Part shown: piece after piece, positions 17,568 to 23,582 of the stretch
Position numbering within the stretch: the stretch's first letter is position 1
Layout of the letters: each line of letters starts with the position of its first letter
From: JAWKMZ01 sp041391965
GTDB taxonomy: Bacteria; Bacteroidota; Bacteroidia; Flavobacteriales; Flavobacteriaceae
Length of the DNA stretch: 64,000 nt
NCBI GenBank assembly: GCA_041391965.1
Contig: JAWKMZ010000001.1
Location: 248,001 to 312,000, forward strand
Reading direction: 5' to 3'
The notes under the pieces: generated by a model
Seen by the model: the letters and a program-made list of their open reading frames with translations, nothing else
What the model was told of the DNA's origin: nothing
Databases searched by the model: none
Position numbers and translations under genes: made by a program

Positions 17568-17580
17568 AATATTAGTATTA

Positions 17581-17611
17581 ATCTTTAGGGCATAAATTAT
17601 GACCTAAAGAT
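17581..17611 (-). other. Intercistronic hairpin C (peptide C to GLPGLI C)
   Basis: Stem ATCTTTAGG/CCTAAAGAT (17581-17589, 17603-17611) with an inner CATAA/TTATG stem, 13 bases after the peptide C stop and ending 14 bases before the GLPGLI C start. Confidence 0.5.
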
Positions 17612-17624
17612 AAGTTTAATAACT

Positions 17625-17864
17625 TTAAGGTGTGCCGTAAACATCATCCCAAGAATACCCAAAGCAGAATACAGCATATGCACCATTAGATAAAAATTCT
17701 AACTCTTCCAATGATTTTCCAGCTCTTTCGGCTTGTAGAACAAATGTTTGAACTTGACTCCAACAATCATCTGAATTTTCTTTATTAGAAGATTCTACTA
17801 CATTTGCATTCAAAGAACTGCCCATAAATAGCATTATAGCTATTGCACTAAATAATTTTTTCAT
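17625..17864 (-). CDS. Small secreted cysteine peptide C
   Basis: A 79-residue product with the signal peptide MKKLFSAIAIMLFMGSSLNA and a mature region with cysteines at 34 and 67, separated by 32 residues that look helical (VQTFVLQAERAGKSLEELEF). The first 14 residues are nearly the same as in peptides A and D, while the mature parts differ strongly, so the mature peptide evolves quickly or under different demands. Its leader shares the hairpin and promoter region with peptide A. Confidence 0.7.
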   Translation of the reverse strand: MKKLFSAIAIMLFMGSSLNANVVESSNKENSDDCWSQVQTFVLQAERAGKSLEELEFLSNGAYAVFCFGYSWDDVYGTP

Positions 17865-17880
17865 AATTTTTAAATTTTAA

Positions 17881-17908
17881 AACCTACATTTTTTTATAAT
17901 AATAGGTT
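17881..17908 (-). promoter_or_regulatory. Leader hairpin of peptide C
   Basis: AACCTA (17881-17886) and TAGGTT (17903-17908) form the same leader hairpin as before peptides A and D, 17 bases from the start codon. Confidence 0.5.
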
Positions 17909-17926
17909 GGTTCATAATTTGTTTTT

Positions 17927-18057
17927 TTACAAAGTCTTAAAAATTACAAAGTCGTGGTTACAAAGTCTTAAAATAAAGTACAAAGTCATAAAAAATAAAC
18001 CAGCACTGGTTTTGGGTTTACCCTGTTGTTTCCAATAGCTAAAGAGTGACTTTGTAA
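17927..18057 (-). repeat. TTACAAAGTC array with one inverted copy (leader of peptide C)
   Basis: The unit TTACAAAGTC occurs at 17927-17936, 17944-17953 and 17958-17967, and lacking its first T at 17979-17987. One reverse complement, GACTTTGTAA, lies at 18048-18057. In between are small palindromes (AAACCA-GCAC-TGGTTT, GGGT-TT-ACCC). In the transcript the single 5' arm could pair with any of four 3' copies. The leader of peptide A has the same plan with a different unit. Confidence 0.65.
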
Positions 18058-18093
18058 AACCTCTAAAACTACTTTCAACAGGTCAAACATAAA

Positions 18094-18210
18094 AAAAAAA
18101 AAAACTAAATACACAAAATAAATCTACATTATTTTCACTAAATCACTGATCTATTATAAATTACATTTTTTAACACTTGCTATACTTACAGAGTACGGAA
18201 AAACCGTAAT
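18094..18210 (-). repeat. 117-bp direct repeat, copy 2 (upstream of peptide C)
   Basis: Identical over 117 bp to 20511-20627 (offset 2417 bp); similarity continues for about 16 bp more with one indel. It lies upstream of peptide C as the other copy lies upstream of peptide A and so probably carries the promoter. It contains the inverted repeat TACGG-AAAAA-CCGTA and, on the minus strand, TTATTTTG, one mismatch from the TAnnTTTG box. The A run at its edge differs in length (14 here, 11 in the other copy). Confidence 0.85.
18194..18208 (-). promoter_or_regulatory. Operator-like palindrome TACGG-N5-CCGTA, copy 2
   Basis: A perfect 5-bp inverted repeat around five A, inside the 117-bp repeat, about 330 bp upstream of the peptide C start. 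It may bind a dimeric regulator. The regulator is not known. Confidence 0.4.
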
Positions 18211-18237
18211 GCTAATTTTAACATTTTTTATACTTTT

Positions 18238-18267
18238 AAAAATCCTGCTATGAGAAGCAGGATTTTT
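18238..18267 (-). terminator. Terminator after GLPGLI B
   Basis: A 12-bp stem AAAAATCCTGCT/AGCAGGATTTTT with T runs on both strands. It ends the first peptide-GLPGLI transcription unit 26 bases after the GLPGLI B stop. Confidence 0.8.
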
Positions 18268-18293
18268 AAAGTTATAATAAATTTAATACGCAT

Positions 18294-18986
18294 TTACCAT
18301 TTTCTATTTTCAATCATTTTTTTGCCAATACTATTAAATTCTTTTTGTGTAACTCGTTTACCGTTTATAGGCATTTCGATTTTTAAATTTTTATCTGCGT
18401 TTATTTTTATGGTTGTAGCATAATATATCATTTTAGCAGTTTGCAACTCTAAAATTAACCCTGGCAAACCAAAATAACCTAAAGGACCACTTGAAATGTT
18501 AATTTCTGGGCAGTACCATGCTGTTATACTTACTTCCTTATTTTCACCTTTATAATTTTCTATTTCTAAAATTTTATTAGCCTTAAAACAATTGAAACCA
18601 GATATTCTTTTAGTTTCTTTGGTTATCACCCAATTTGTTGAGTTGTTAGATATATCTATTAAAAAATAACTCCCAAATGCTTCTGTTTGTTTTAAACCTG
18701 TTTTGGTTTTTAAATTACAGTAGTACGTATCATTTGCTCCAGAATATCTTTTTGCTAAATAGTCATTTTTGGTTTCCTCTGTTGACATTTGAACATTAGA
18801 GTAGAATAGGCTTTCTTCCATACTTGATTGTAATAAAAACTTTTGAGATTCAAATGCAGATATTAAATCACTTTTATCCTTTGTTCCGTCTAATTTTAAA
18901 GCATAAGTTACTTCTATATCTCTTGTTTGAGAAGTTAAATTAAACGTAATAAAATAGCATAAAAAAACTATAATGTTGATTTTCAT
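18294..18986 (-). CDS. GLPGLI family protein B
   Basis: A 230-residue secreted protein, signal peptide MKINIIVFLCYFITFNLTSQ. Signature SSGPLGYFGLPGLILELQTA near residue 160, preceded by NWVITKETKRISGFNCFKANK and ITAWYCPEINISS. It follows peptide B by 57 bp and ends the first transcription unit at a strong terminator. The C-terminal motif GKRVTQKEFNSIGKKMIENR is shared with protein D (GEPITEEEFNAIVSKRFENR), which fits an older B-D relationship. Confidence 0.92.
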   Translation of the reverse strand: MKINIIVFLCYFITFNLTSQTRDIEVTYALKLDGTKDKSDLISAFESQKFLLQSSMEESLFYSNVQMSTEETKNDYLAKRYSGANDTYYCNLKTKTGLKQTEAFGSYFLIDISNNSTNWVITKETKRISGFNCFKANKILEIENYKGENKEVSITAWYCPEINISSGPLGYFGLPGLILELQTAKMIYYATTIKINADKNLKIEMPINGKRVTQKEFNSIGKKMIENRKW

Positions 18987-19002
18987 AAAATATAATTTAA
19001 CA

Positions 19003-19039
19003 TATGGCTCAATAACTTTTTCCTTGTTATTGAGCCATA
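19003..19039 (-). other. Intercistronic hairpin B (peptide B to GLPGLI B)
   Basis: A perfect 14-bp stem TATGGCTCAATAAC/GTTATTGAGCCATA (19003-19016, 19026-19039), the strongest of the four, 4 bases after the peptide B stop. No T run follows, so it should not terminate. Confidence 0.6.
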
Positions 19040-19043
19040 ATTT

Positions 19044-19268
19044 TTAATTACTCATACACGCATCATAAAAAACTGTCCAATCTGCATACCAATCTGAATA
19101 AGTGTATTCATAACCTGTAATTTCTTGTACTTCGCATGCAGTGTCATTAGCTTGAATATCTGCATATTTCATACATTTATAAGGATCTGCTACTACCGCA
19201 TTCGCATTCAACGAACTACTGATAAATAGCAGGATTGAAAGCATCATAAAATTTAATTTAGAAAGCAT
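19044..19268 (-). CDS. Small secreted cysteine peptide B (chimeric signal peptide)
   Basis: A 74-residue product with cysteines at 32, 45 and 71. The mature start (SSSLNANAVVADPY) and the ending (YDACMSN) match peptide D, but the first ten residues, MLSKLNFMML, are those of the TonB-dependent receptor of this cluster. At DNA level 19228-19272 matches 15546-15590 at 42 of 45 positions. The gene thus looks like a fusion of the receptor's 5' end to a peptide gene. It starts 5 bp after the GLPGLI A stop. Confidence 0.72.
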   Translation of the reverse strand: MLSKLNFMMLSILLFISSSLNANAVVADPYKCMKYADIQANDTACEVQEITGYEYTYSDWYADWTVFYDACMSN

Positions 19269-19273
19269 AAAAA

Positions 19274-19999
19274 TTAATTGAACCTATCATTTAAAATTTT
19301 AGCATATTTATCTTCACTTAAACTTTTTGCATTTGGTTTTTCTATAGTGTAATCTTTATTATTATACTTATTTATTTCTATTTTAGAAGCGTAGTAATAA
19401 GTTTGCCCATTTAAACTAGCTTCCAAAACTAAACCAGGTAAACCATCAAGTCCTTCTGGACCAAAAGGAACTGGTATTTCTGGAGTAAACCAAACAATTG
19501 GTGTAAATGTACTTACACTTTTATGTATTGGGTTAAATTCTTTATAAATGGCTGTTGCTTTATAACACTTGTATTCCCCAAACATTTTTGTCTCCTTTGT
19601 TATAATCCAATTGTATTTATTATAATCCATTATAACATTAATAGGCGTTCCTAAAGTTTGCACATTTTTTAAAAACTCTTTAGTATCAACTTTTCTGTAA
19701 TATATGCTTTCTGTTCCAGCTACTAATTTATAAAAAGGAGATTCTTCTAACTTTAAATTAGGTACTATGTGATAAATAGATGAATTAGTATTAAATAATA
19801 ATTCAAATTCTAACTCTTTAATAATTTCACTTACGTGCTTACCAATTTTATTTACATCTGGATTTTTAGATTTAATTTCTAAATCTTGGTAAACGCTCCT
19901 TTTGTAAATTACTTTTGAAATATTATTAACTTTGACCTCTTGGGCATAAATACAATTGCTTACAGTTAATAACAATAATATAATGATGTTTTTTTTCAA
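19274..19999 (-). CDS. GLPGLI family protein A, TTG start
   Basis: A secreted protein of about 241 residues with the signature FGPEGLDGLPGLVLEASLNG near residue 205 and the upstream motifs YNWIITKETKMFGEYKCYKAT and VWFTPEIPVP. No ATG fits. The frame opens with a TTG at 20023 inside the intercistronic hairpin; the TTG at 19999 gives a typical signal peptide (MKKNIIILLLLTVSNCIYAQ) and is preferred. It is the longest of the four and the one that follows peptide A. Confidence 0.88.
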   Translation of the reverse strand: MKKNIIILLLLTVSNCIYAQEVKVNNISKVIYKRSVYQDLEIKSKNPDVNKIGKHVSEIIKELEFELLFNTNSSIYHIVPNLKLEESPFYKLVAGTESIYYRKVDTKEFLKNVQTLGTPINVIMDYNKYNWIITKETKMFGEYKCYKATAIYKEFNPIHKSVSTFTPIVWFTPEIPVPFGPEGLDGLPGLVLEASLNGQTYYYASKIEINKYNNKDYTIEKPNAKSLSEDKYAKILNDRFN

Positions 20000-20014
20000 A
20001 ATTTCAAATAGTTT

Positions 20015-20036
20015 AAGGCACAAAAATTTGTGCCTT
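20015..20036 (-). other. Intercistronic hairpin A (peptide A to GLPGLI A)
   Basis: A perfect 10-bp inverted repeat AAGGCACAAA/TTTGTGCCTT with a two-base centre, 10 bases after the peptide A stop and just before the GLPGLI A start. Confidence 0.55.
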
Positions 20037-20046
20037 GTTTACATTT

Positions 20047-20271
20047 TTAATTAATAGCAAAAATAGCATCGTGATTTAAACACAGAGCTTCTTGAACAGA
20101 ATATATTTCACTTGCTTGTTCAGCTGATACACAGCCATATTTACTCTCATACCAATCAAGATAATCTAATGCCAAATCAGAACAAGAATAGCCACTTGGT
20201 TGCAAATTAATACTAAAAGAGTTAGTTGAAATAAATAGCATTATAGCTATTACACTAAATAATTTTTTCAT
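20047..20271 (-). CDS. Small secreted cysteine peptide A
   Basis: A 74-residue product with the signal peptide MKKLFSVIAIMLFISTNSFS and cysteines at 30, 47 and 64 (even spacing of 16 residues). The mature part is acidic and rich in Tyr and Leu. It is the first gene of the cluster on the minus strand, behind the 117-bp repeat, the TTACAAGG array and the leader hairpin. No family was recognised. Confidence 0.72.
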   Translation of the reverse strand: MKKLFSVIAIMLFISTNSFSINLQPSGYSCSDLALDYLDWYESKYGCVSAEQASEIYSVQEALCLNHDAIFAIN

Positions 20272-20287
20272 AATTTCTAAAATTTTA

Positions 20288-20308
20288 AACCTATATTTTT
20301 TATAGGTT
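20288..20308 (-). promoter_or_regulatory. Leader hairpin of peptide A
   Basis: AACCTATA/TATAGGTT (20288-20295, 20301-20308), an 8-bp stem with a five-base loop, 16 bases before the start codon. It is the A copy of the hairpin also found before peptides C and D. Confidence 0.55.
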
Positions 20309-20326
20309 GGTTAATAAACATTGTGT

Positions 20327-20469
20327 TTACAAGGTTTAAAAATTACAAGGTGAGGGTTACAAGGTTACAAGGTTACAAGGTTACAAGGTTGGTAAAAAAA
20401 ATAAGTCAGCTGACCATTTTTTGGAATCGATTCGTTTTGTTATAAACGTTGCCAAAAGCCACCTTGTAA
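20327..20469 (-). repeat. TTACAAGG array with one inverted copy (leader of peptide A)
   Basis: Six copies of TTACAAGG (20327, 20343, 20357, 20365, 20373, 20381), the last four in perfect 8-bp tandem, and one reverse complement CCTTGTAA at 20462-20469. Between them lie GTCAGCTGAC (perfect palindrome), GAATCGATTC and CGTTT/AAACG, enclosed by TTTTGG/CCAAAA. The perfect tandem part is prone to slippage. Confidence 0.7.
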
Positions 20470-20510
20470 GAAGCTATTTAGTAACTAATTTACAACACCA
20501 TAAATCTACT

Positions 20511-20627
20511 AAAAAAAAAAACTAAATACACAAAATAAATCTACATTATTTTCACTAAATCACTGATCTATTATAAATTACATTTTTTAACACTTGCTAT
20601 ACTTACAGAGTACGGAAAAACCGTAAT
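20511..20627 (-). repeat. 117-bp direct repeat, copy 1 (upstream of peptide A)
   Basis: Identical to 18094-18210. It fills most of the gap between the thiamine-type receptor gene and the TTACAAGG array and should hold the promoter of the first peptide-GLPGLI unit. It contains the TACGG-AAAAA-CCGTA palindrome at 20611-20625. Confidence 0.85.
20611..20625 (-). promoter_or_regulatory. Operator-like palindrome TACGG-N5-CCGTA, copy 1
   Basis: The same inverted repeat as at 18194-18208, at the promoter-distal edge of the duplicated upstream region. Confidence 0.4.
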
Positions 20628-20683
20628 TCAATTTTAACATTTTTTTAACATTAAATAGAACTATGTCTTTTTCAATACAAAAA

Positions 20684-20707
20684 AATCCTGCTAAAAATAG
20701 CAGGATT
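20684..20707 (-). terminator. Terminator of the thiamine-type receptor gene
   Basis: Stem AATCCTGCT/AGCAGGATT with a T run on the minus strand (A run 20679-20685), 8 bases after the receptor stop. Its stem equals that of the terminator at 18238-18267, which fits the tandem duplication. Confidence 0.8.
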
Positions 20708-20714
20708 AAAAAAA

Positions 20715-22925
20715 TTAAAACTTCAACGTCATTCCTATTAAAAAATTAGTGGTTGCTTGCGGATAATAACCTGCACCTTCAATAGTCGTTATTTGACCTG
20801 GAACAGAATAATCATCATCATAGGTATAATAATAACCGTTGGATACATATTTTTTATTGAAAATATTGTTGACTAAGCCCGAAAACACAATAGATTTAAA
20901 AAATGTGGTATTATGAGATTCCTCCTTTGGTCGGAATGACAATTCATAAGTCACATTAAAATCACTTGTAAAATAACTCTGTAATTTTGAGGCTTTAGCA
21001 TCTGTATTTCCCATAAATTGTTCTCCAACATATTTGCTTAATAAAGAAAATTGCAGGTTGTCTTTAGGTTGAAATATAAACGCATTTGCAGCTACCACAT
21101 CTGGCGAAAATGAAATATTGGTTTTCCCGAGATTTACCAATTCACCATCAATAGAGGCAATAGTTTCTTTATTTTTATTGGAACTTAAAGTAATATTGGG
21201 TTGTACAGAAAACTTATCCGTTAATTTAACAGTTGCTTCCACTTCCAAACCTAAACGATAACTGTCGCCACTATTGGTTCGTATTGGATTGCCTACATTG
21301 TCAATATTTCCGGTCAACACCAATTGTTCATTGTATAGCATATAGTAAGCATTCACATTAAGTCTGAAGGTTTTTTGGTGATGTCTCCAGCCTAATTCAA
21401 AATCGTTTAATTGTTCTGGTTTTACGTTGGTATTATTTTCAAAATCATCTCTGTTAGGCTCTCTGTTAGCTCTTGCATACGAAAAATACAAGTTGCTGTT
21501 ATCGTCCATTTTATAGGTGATTCCTGCTTTTGGATTGAAAAAATTATAGGTTTCATCCACATTAAAAGGCGTTCTATCTGAGGTCAATCCTGCTATTTTA
21601 TAAGCTACATTTCGCAATTGCAAATCGGCATACAAACTTAGTTTATCATTTAGTCTATACGTTGCTTTTGCAAAAACATTGAAATCATTTTTCTTTCCTG
21701 TTCCATCGTAATAATGATCTCGAATTTGGCTATTACTTGCATATTGCGCCCAAATAATTTCACCAAAATGCGCTCCATCATAGGTGCTATATGAACCTCC
21801 AAAAGTCATATTTAAATACTCATCTTTATAATTGGCTGTTGCATTTACCACATAAAAATGGTTGTCTAACCAACGACGTCTGATTAAGTCTGTTGTGTTG
21901 ATGGTTTCGCCTCCAATTGTGATGTCATCCAAATTATAATCTGCAAAATCTTGATCTTCTTTGTATTGCTCAAAATAACCACGACCATAGGTGTAATTCA
22001 AACCTAAATTGGTAGACCAATGGTTACTGTAACGTTCATTCCAATGTAACTGATAATGGTCTTGGCTGTAATTATCCACTTCATTATCATAAAATTGAAT
22101 AGTCCCATCATCATCTGTGTACATACCTGCTGTGTTGAAAGTTCTATCATTTTTTAAAAGATTTAAGTCTTCTAATCCATTCCAAGACTGATACGTCACT
22201 TCTTTTCCACCAAATGTAATGGCTTTAATTAAGGTATTTTCATCAATATAAGCGGCTTGTAAAAAGTAAGATTTTAAATTTGATGAAGCTCTGTCAATAT
22301 AACCATCAGATTTTATATTAGACAATCGTCCTGCCAACTCAAAATGATTATTGAGTAATCCTGTACTGAATTTAATAGTATGTTTTTGTGTATTATAGCT
22401 TCCAAAACTGTTAGCAATTTCAGCATTAGCTTTATCAGAAACAGCGTCTGTCAACACATTAATACTCGCGCCAAAAGCACCAGACCCATTGGTAGATGTG
22501 CCAACACCACGTTGCAATTGTAAACTTTCTACTGAAGAAGCAAAATCACCTAAATTTACCCAAAAGGTTCCTAAAGATTCGGCATCGTTGTACGGAATGC
22601 CATTAATAGTCACATTGGTAGATTGTGCATTGATACCACGAATACGAATGCCTGTATAACCAACACCAGCTCCAGCATCTGTTGTGGTAACTACGGATGG
22701 CAAATAGTTTAAAAGCACTGGAATATCTTGTCCTAAATTTCGCTTTTGAAGTTGTTTTTTAGTGACATTTGAGTGCGTGATTGGTGACGTTGCATCAACC
22801 CGAACGGCTTTGACAAGGACTTCGTCTAATGTTTCAACTTTTGTTGAGTCTTGCGGTTGTGTTTTTTGTGCATTAGCAAGATTGGATAGCACAAAAAGTG
22901 CTAAAAATGCGAATAAATTTTTCAT
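20715..22925 (-). CDS. TonB-dependent receptor under a TPP riboswitch (thiamine-type)
   Basis: A 736-residue outer-membrane receptor with a signal peptide (MKNLFAFLALFVLSNLANAQ), a plug domain at about 45-155 (VLLNYLPSVVTTTDAGAG, GIRIRGINAQSTNVTINGIP) and a barrel ending in FLIGMTLKF. It has no carboxypeptidase-like domain. A TPP riboswitch lies directly upstream, so it most likely takes up thiamine or its phosphates across the outer membrane, like the THI-controlled receptors of other Bacteroidota. Within the barrel the stretch FRPKEESHN (20914-20941) reads like an in-frame dispersed repeat. The gene ends at a strong terminator before the peptide cluster. Confidence 0.92.
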   Translation of the reverse strand: MKNLFAFLALFVLSNLANAQKTQPQDSTKVETLDEVLVKAVRVDATSPITHSNVTKKQLQKRNLGQDIPVLLNYLPSVVTTTDAGAGVGYTGIRIRGINAQSTNVTINGIPYNDAESLGTFWVNLGDFASSVESLQLQRGVGTSTNGSGAFGASINVLTDAVSDKANAEIANSFGSYNTQKHTIKFSTGLLNNHFELAGRLSNIKSDGYIDRASSNLKSYFLQAAYIDENTLIKAITFGGKEVTYQSWNGLEDLNLLKNDRTFNTAGMYTDDDGTIQFYDNEVDNYSQDHYQLHWNERYSNHWSTNLGLNYTYGRGYFEQYKEDQDFADYNLDDITIGGETINTTDLIRRRWLDNHFYVVNATANYKDEYLNMTFGGSYSTYDGAHFGEIIWAQYASNSQIRDHYYDGTGKKNDFNVFAKATYRLNDKLSLYADLQLRNVAYKIAGLTSDRTPFNVDETYNFFNPKAGITYKMDDNSNLYFSYARANREPNRDDFENNTNVKPEQLNDFELGWRHHQKTFRLNVNAYYMLYNEQLVLTGNIDNVGNPIRTNSGDSYRLGLEVEATVKLTDKFSVQPNITLSSNKNKETIASIDGELVNLGKTNISFSPDVVAANAFIFQPKDNLQFSLLSKYVGEQFMGNTDAKASKLQSYFTSDFNVTYELSFRPKEESHNTTFFKSIVFSGLVNNIFNKKYVSNGYYYTYDDDYSVPGQITTIEGAGYYPQATTNFLIGMTLKF
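20914..20941. repeat. Dispersed repeat inside the receptor gene, in frame
   Basis: The plus strand contains GATTCCTCC and GGTCGGAATGAC; the reverse reads like the flavobacterial repeat with core TCATTCCGACC-AAGGAGGAATCTC. It is translated as SFRPKEESHN in a loop of the barrel. The family is from memory and was not searched. Confidence 0.45.
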
Positions 22926-23013
22926 ACGATTAGATTATAATCGAATAAAAAGAGGTGATTATTCTTTGTTAATAGTTAATTTTTGAAGCTTTTGCTTCCT
23001 TTTGCACTCGCTT

Positions 23014-23034
23014 AAAATGTCCAGAGGACATTTT
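23014..23034 (-). promoter_or_regulatory. Hairpin between riboswitch and receptor gene
   Basis: A perfect 9-bp stem AAAATGTCC/GGACATTTT with a 3-base loop, flanked by the 10-bp direct repeat GCACTCGCTT (23004-23013 and 23039-23048). It may be the riboswitch expression platform, but it lacks a clear T tail outside the stem. Confidence 0.45.
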
Positions 23035-23042
23035 ATTAGCAC

Positions 23043-23120
23043 TCGCTTCCCTAAACAGCATTACCTGTTCTAGGTTCATTGGGTATGATCTCAGCCGATA
23101 ATAGGCACCCCTTTTTGAGA
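23043..23120 (-). promoter_or_regulatory. TPP riboswitch (THI element)
   Basis: On the minus strand the conserved blocks occur in order: GGGGTGCC, GGCTGAGA, TACCC, GAACCT, CAGGTAATGCTG and TAGGGAAG. They make up the P2-P5 core that binds thiamine diphosphate. The element lies about 120 bases before the start of the TonB-dependent receptor gene and should repress it when TPP is abundant. Confidence 0.93.
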
Positions 23121-23175
23121 ACCTTGCAAAGGTATAAACGAATTCTGAATTTAGAATGATGAATTTAGATTTTTT

Positions 23176-23580
23176 TTAATCTATTTCTGGAGGTTTTCTA
23201 TTGGTCTTTTTTTCAGAGGTTTTACGTTTAGAATGAAGGCGCTTTTTAATAACTGCTTTGGGGATTTTTGTTGGAATACGCACTTCTGGAACTATTAATG
23301 CTTCGTTTATAAGTTCTAAAAAACGTTTGATGACCAAGGTTTTGTTTTTGTGTTGGCTACGGCTTTCATCGCATTGCAAAAGCAAAACAAGGTCTTTGGT
23401 TAAACGGTTTCCAATATTTTGCACAAGTAATGCTTTTTGGTCTTCTGTAAGAACTAATGAGTCTCCCAACGAAAACACCAACTCTACTTTTGAAGCTACT
23501 TTATTGACATTTTGTCCACCAGCTCCTGAGCTTCTAACAGCTTTAAATTTAAGTTCTGCTATGAGTGCCTCTTCATCCAT
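23176..23580 (-). CDS. arfB: Ribosome-rescue peptidyl-tRNA hydrolase ArfB-like
   Basis: Releases peptides from ribosomes stalled without a stop codon. The 134-residue protein has the class I release factor GGQ motif at 21-23 (RSSGAGGQNVNKV) and a basic C-terminal tail (KKRLHSKRKTSEKKTNRK) like the one that enters the mRNA channel, but no codon-recognition domains, which separates it from RF1/RF2. It lies 2 bp after the DUF4301 stop, in the same operon. The stop is 55 bases upstream of the riboswitch region. Confidence 0.92.
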   Translation of the reverse strand: MDEEALIAELKFKAVRSSGAGGQNVNKVASKVELVFSLGDSLVLTEDQKALLVQNIGNRLTKDLVLLLQCDESRSQHKNKTLVIKRFLELINEALIVPEVRIPTKIPKAVIKKRLHSKRKTSEKKTNRKPPEID

Positions 23581-23582
23581 CC

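Noticed and set aside
16447..20271. The small Cys peptides as known bacteriocins such as bacteroidetocins
   Set aside because: They have Sec-type signal peptides, not double-glycine leaders, and no ABC peptidase-transporter lies near; the sequences do not match.
20327..20388. Short tandem repeats as a possible CRISPR array
   Set aside because: Units are only 8 bases, there are no spacers of constant length and no cas genes; it is a leader repeat.
17927..20640. The inverted-arm elements as integron attC sites or a MITE
   Set aside because: No integrase or transposase nearby, no typical attC core bases, no target-site duplication; both copies sit at the same place relative to a peptide gene, which fits duplication of a leader better.
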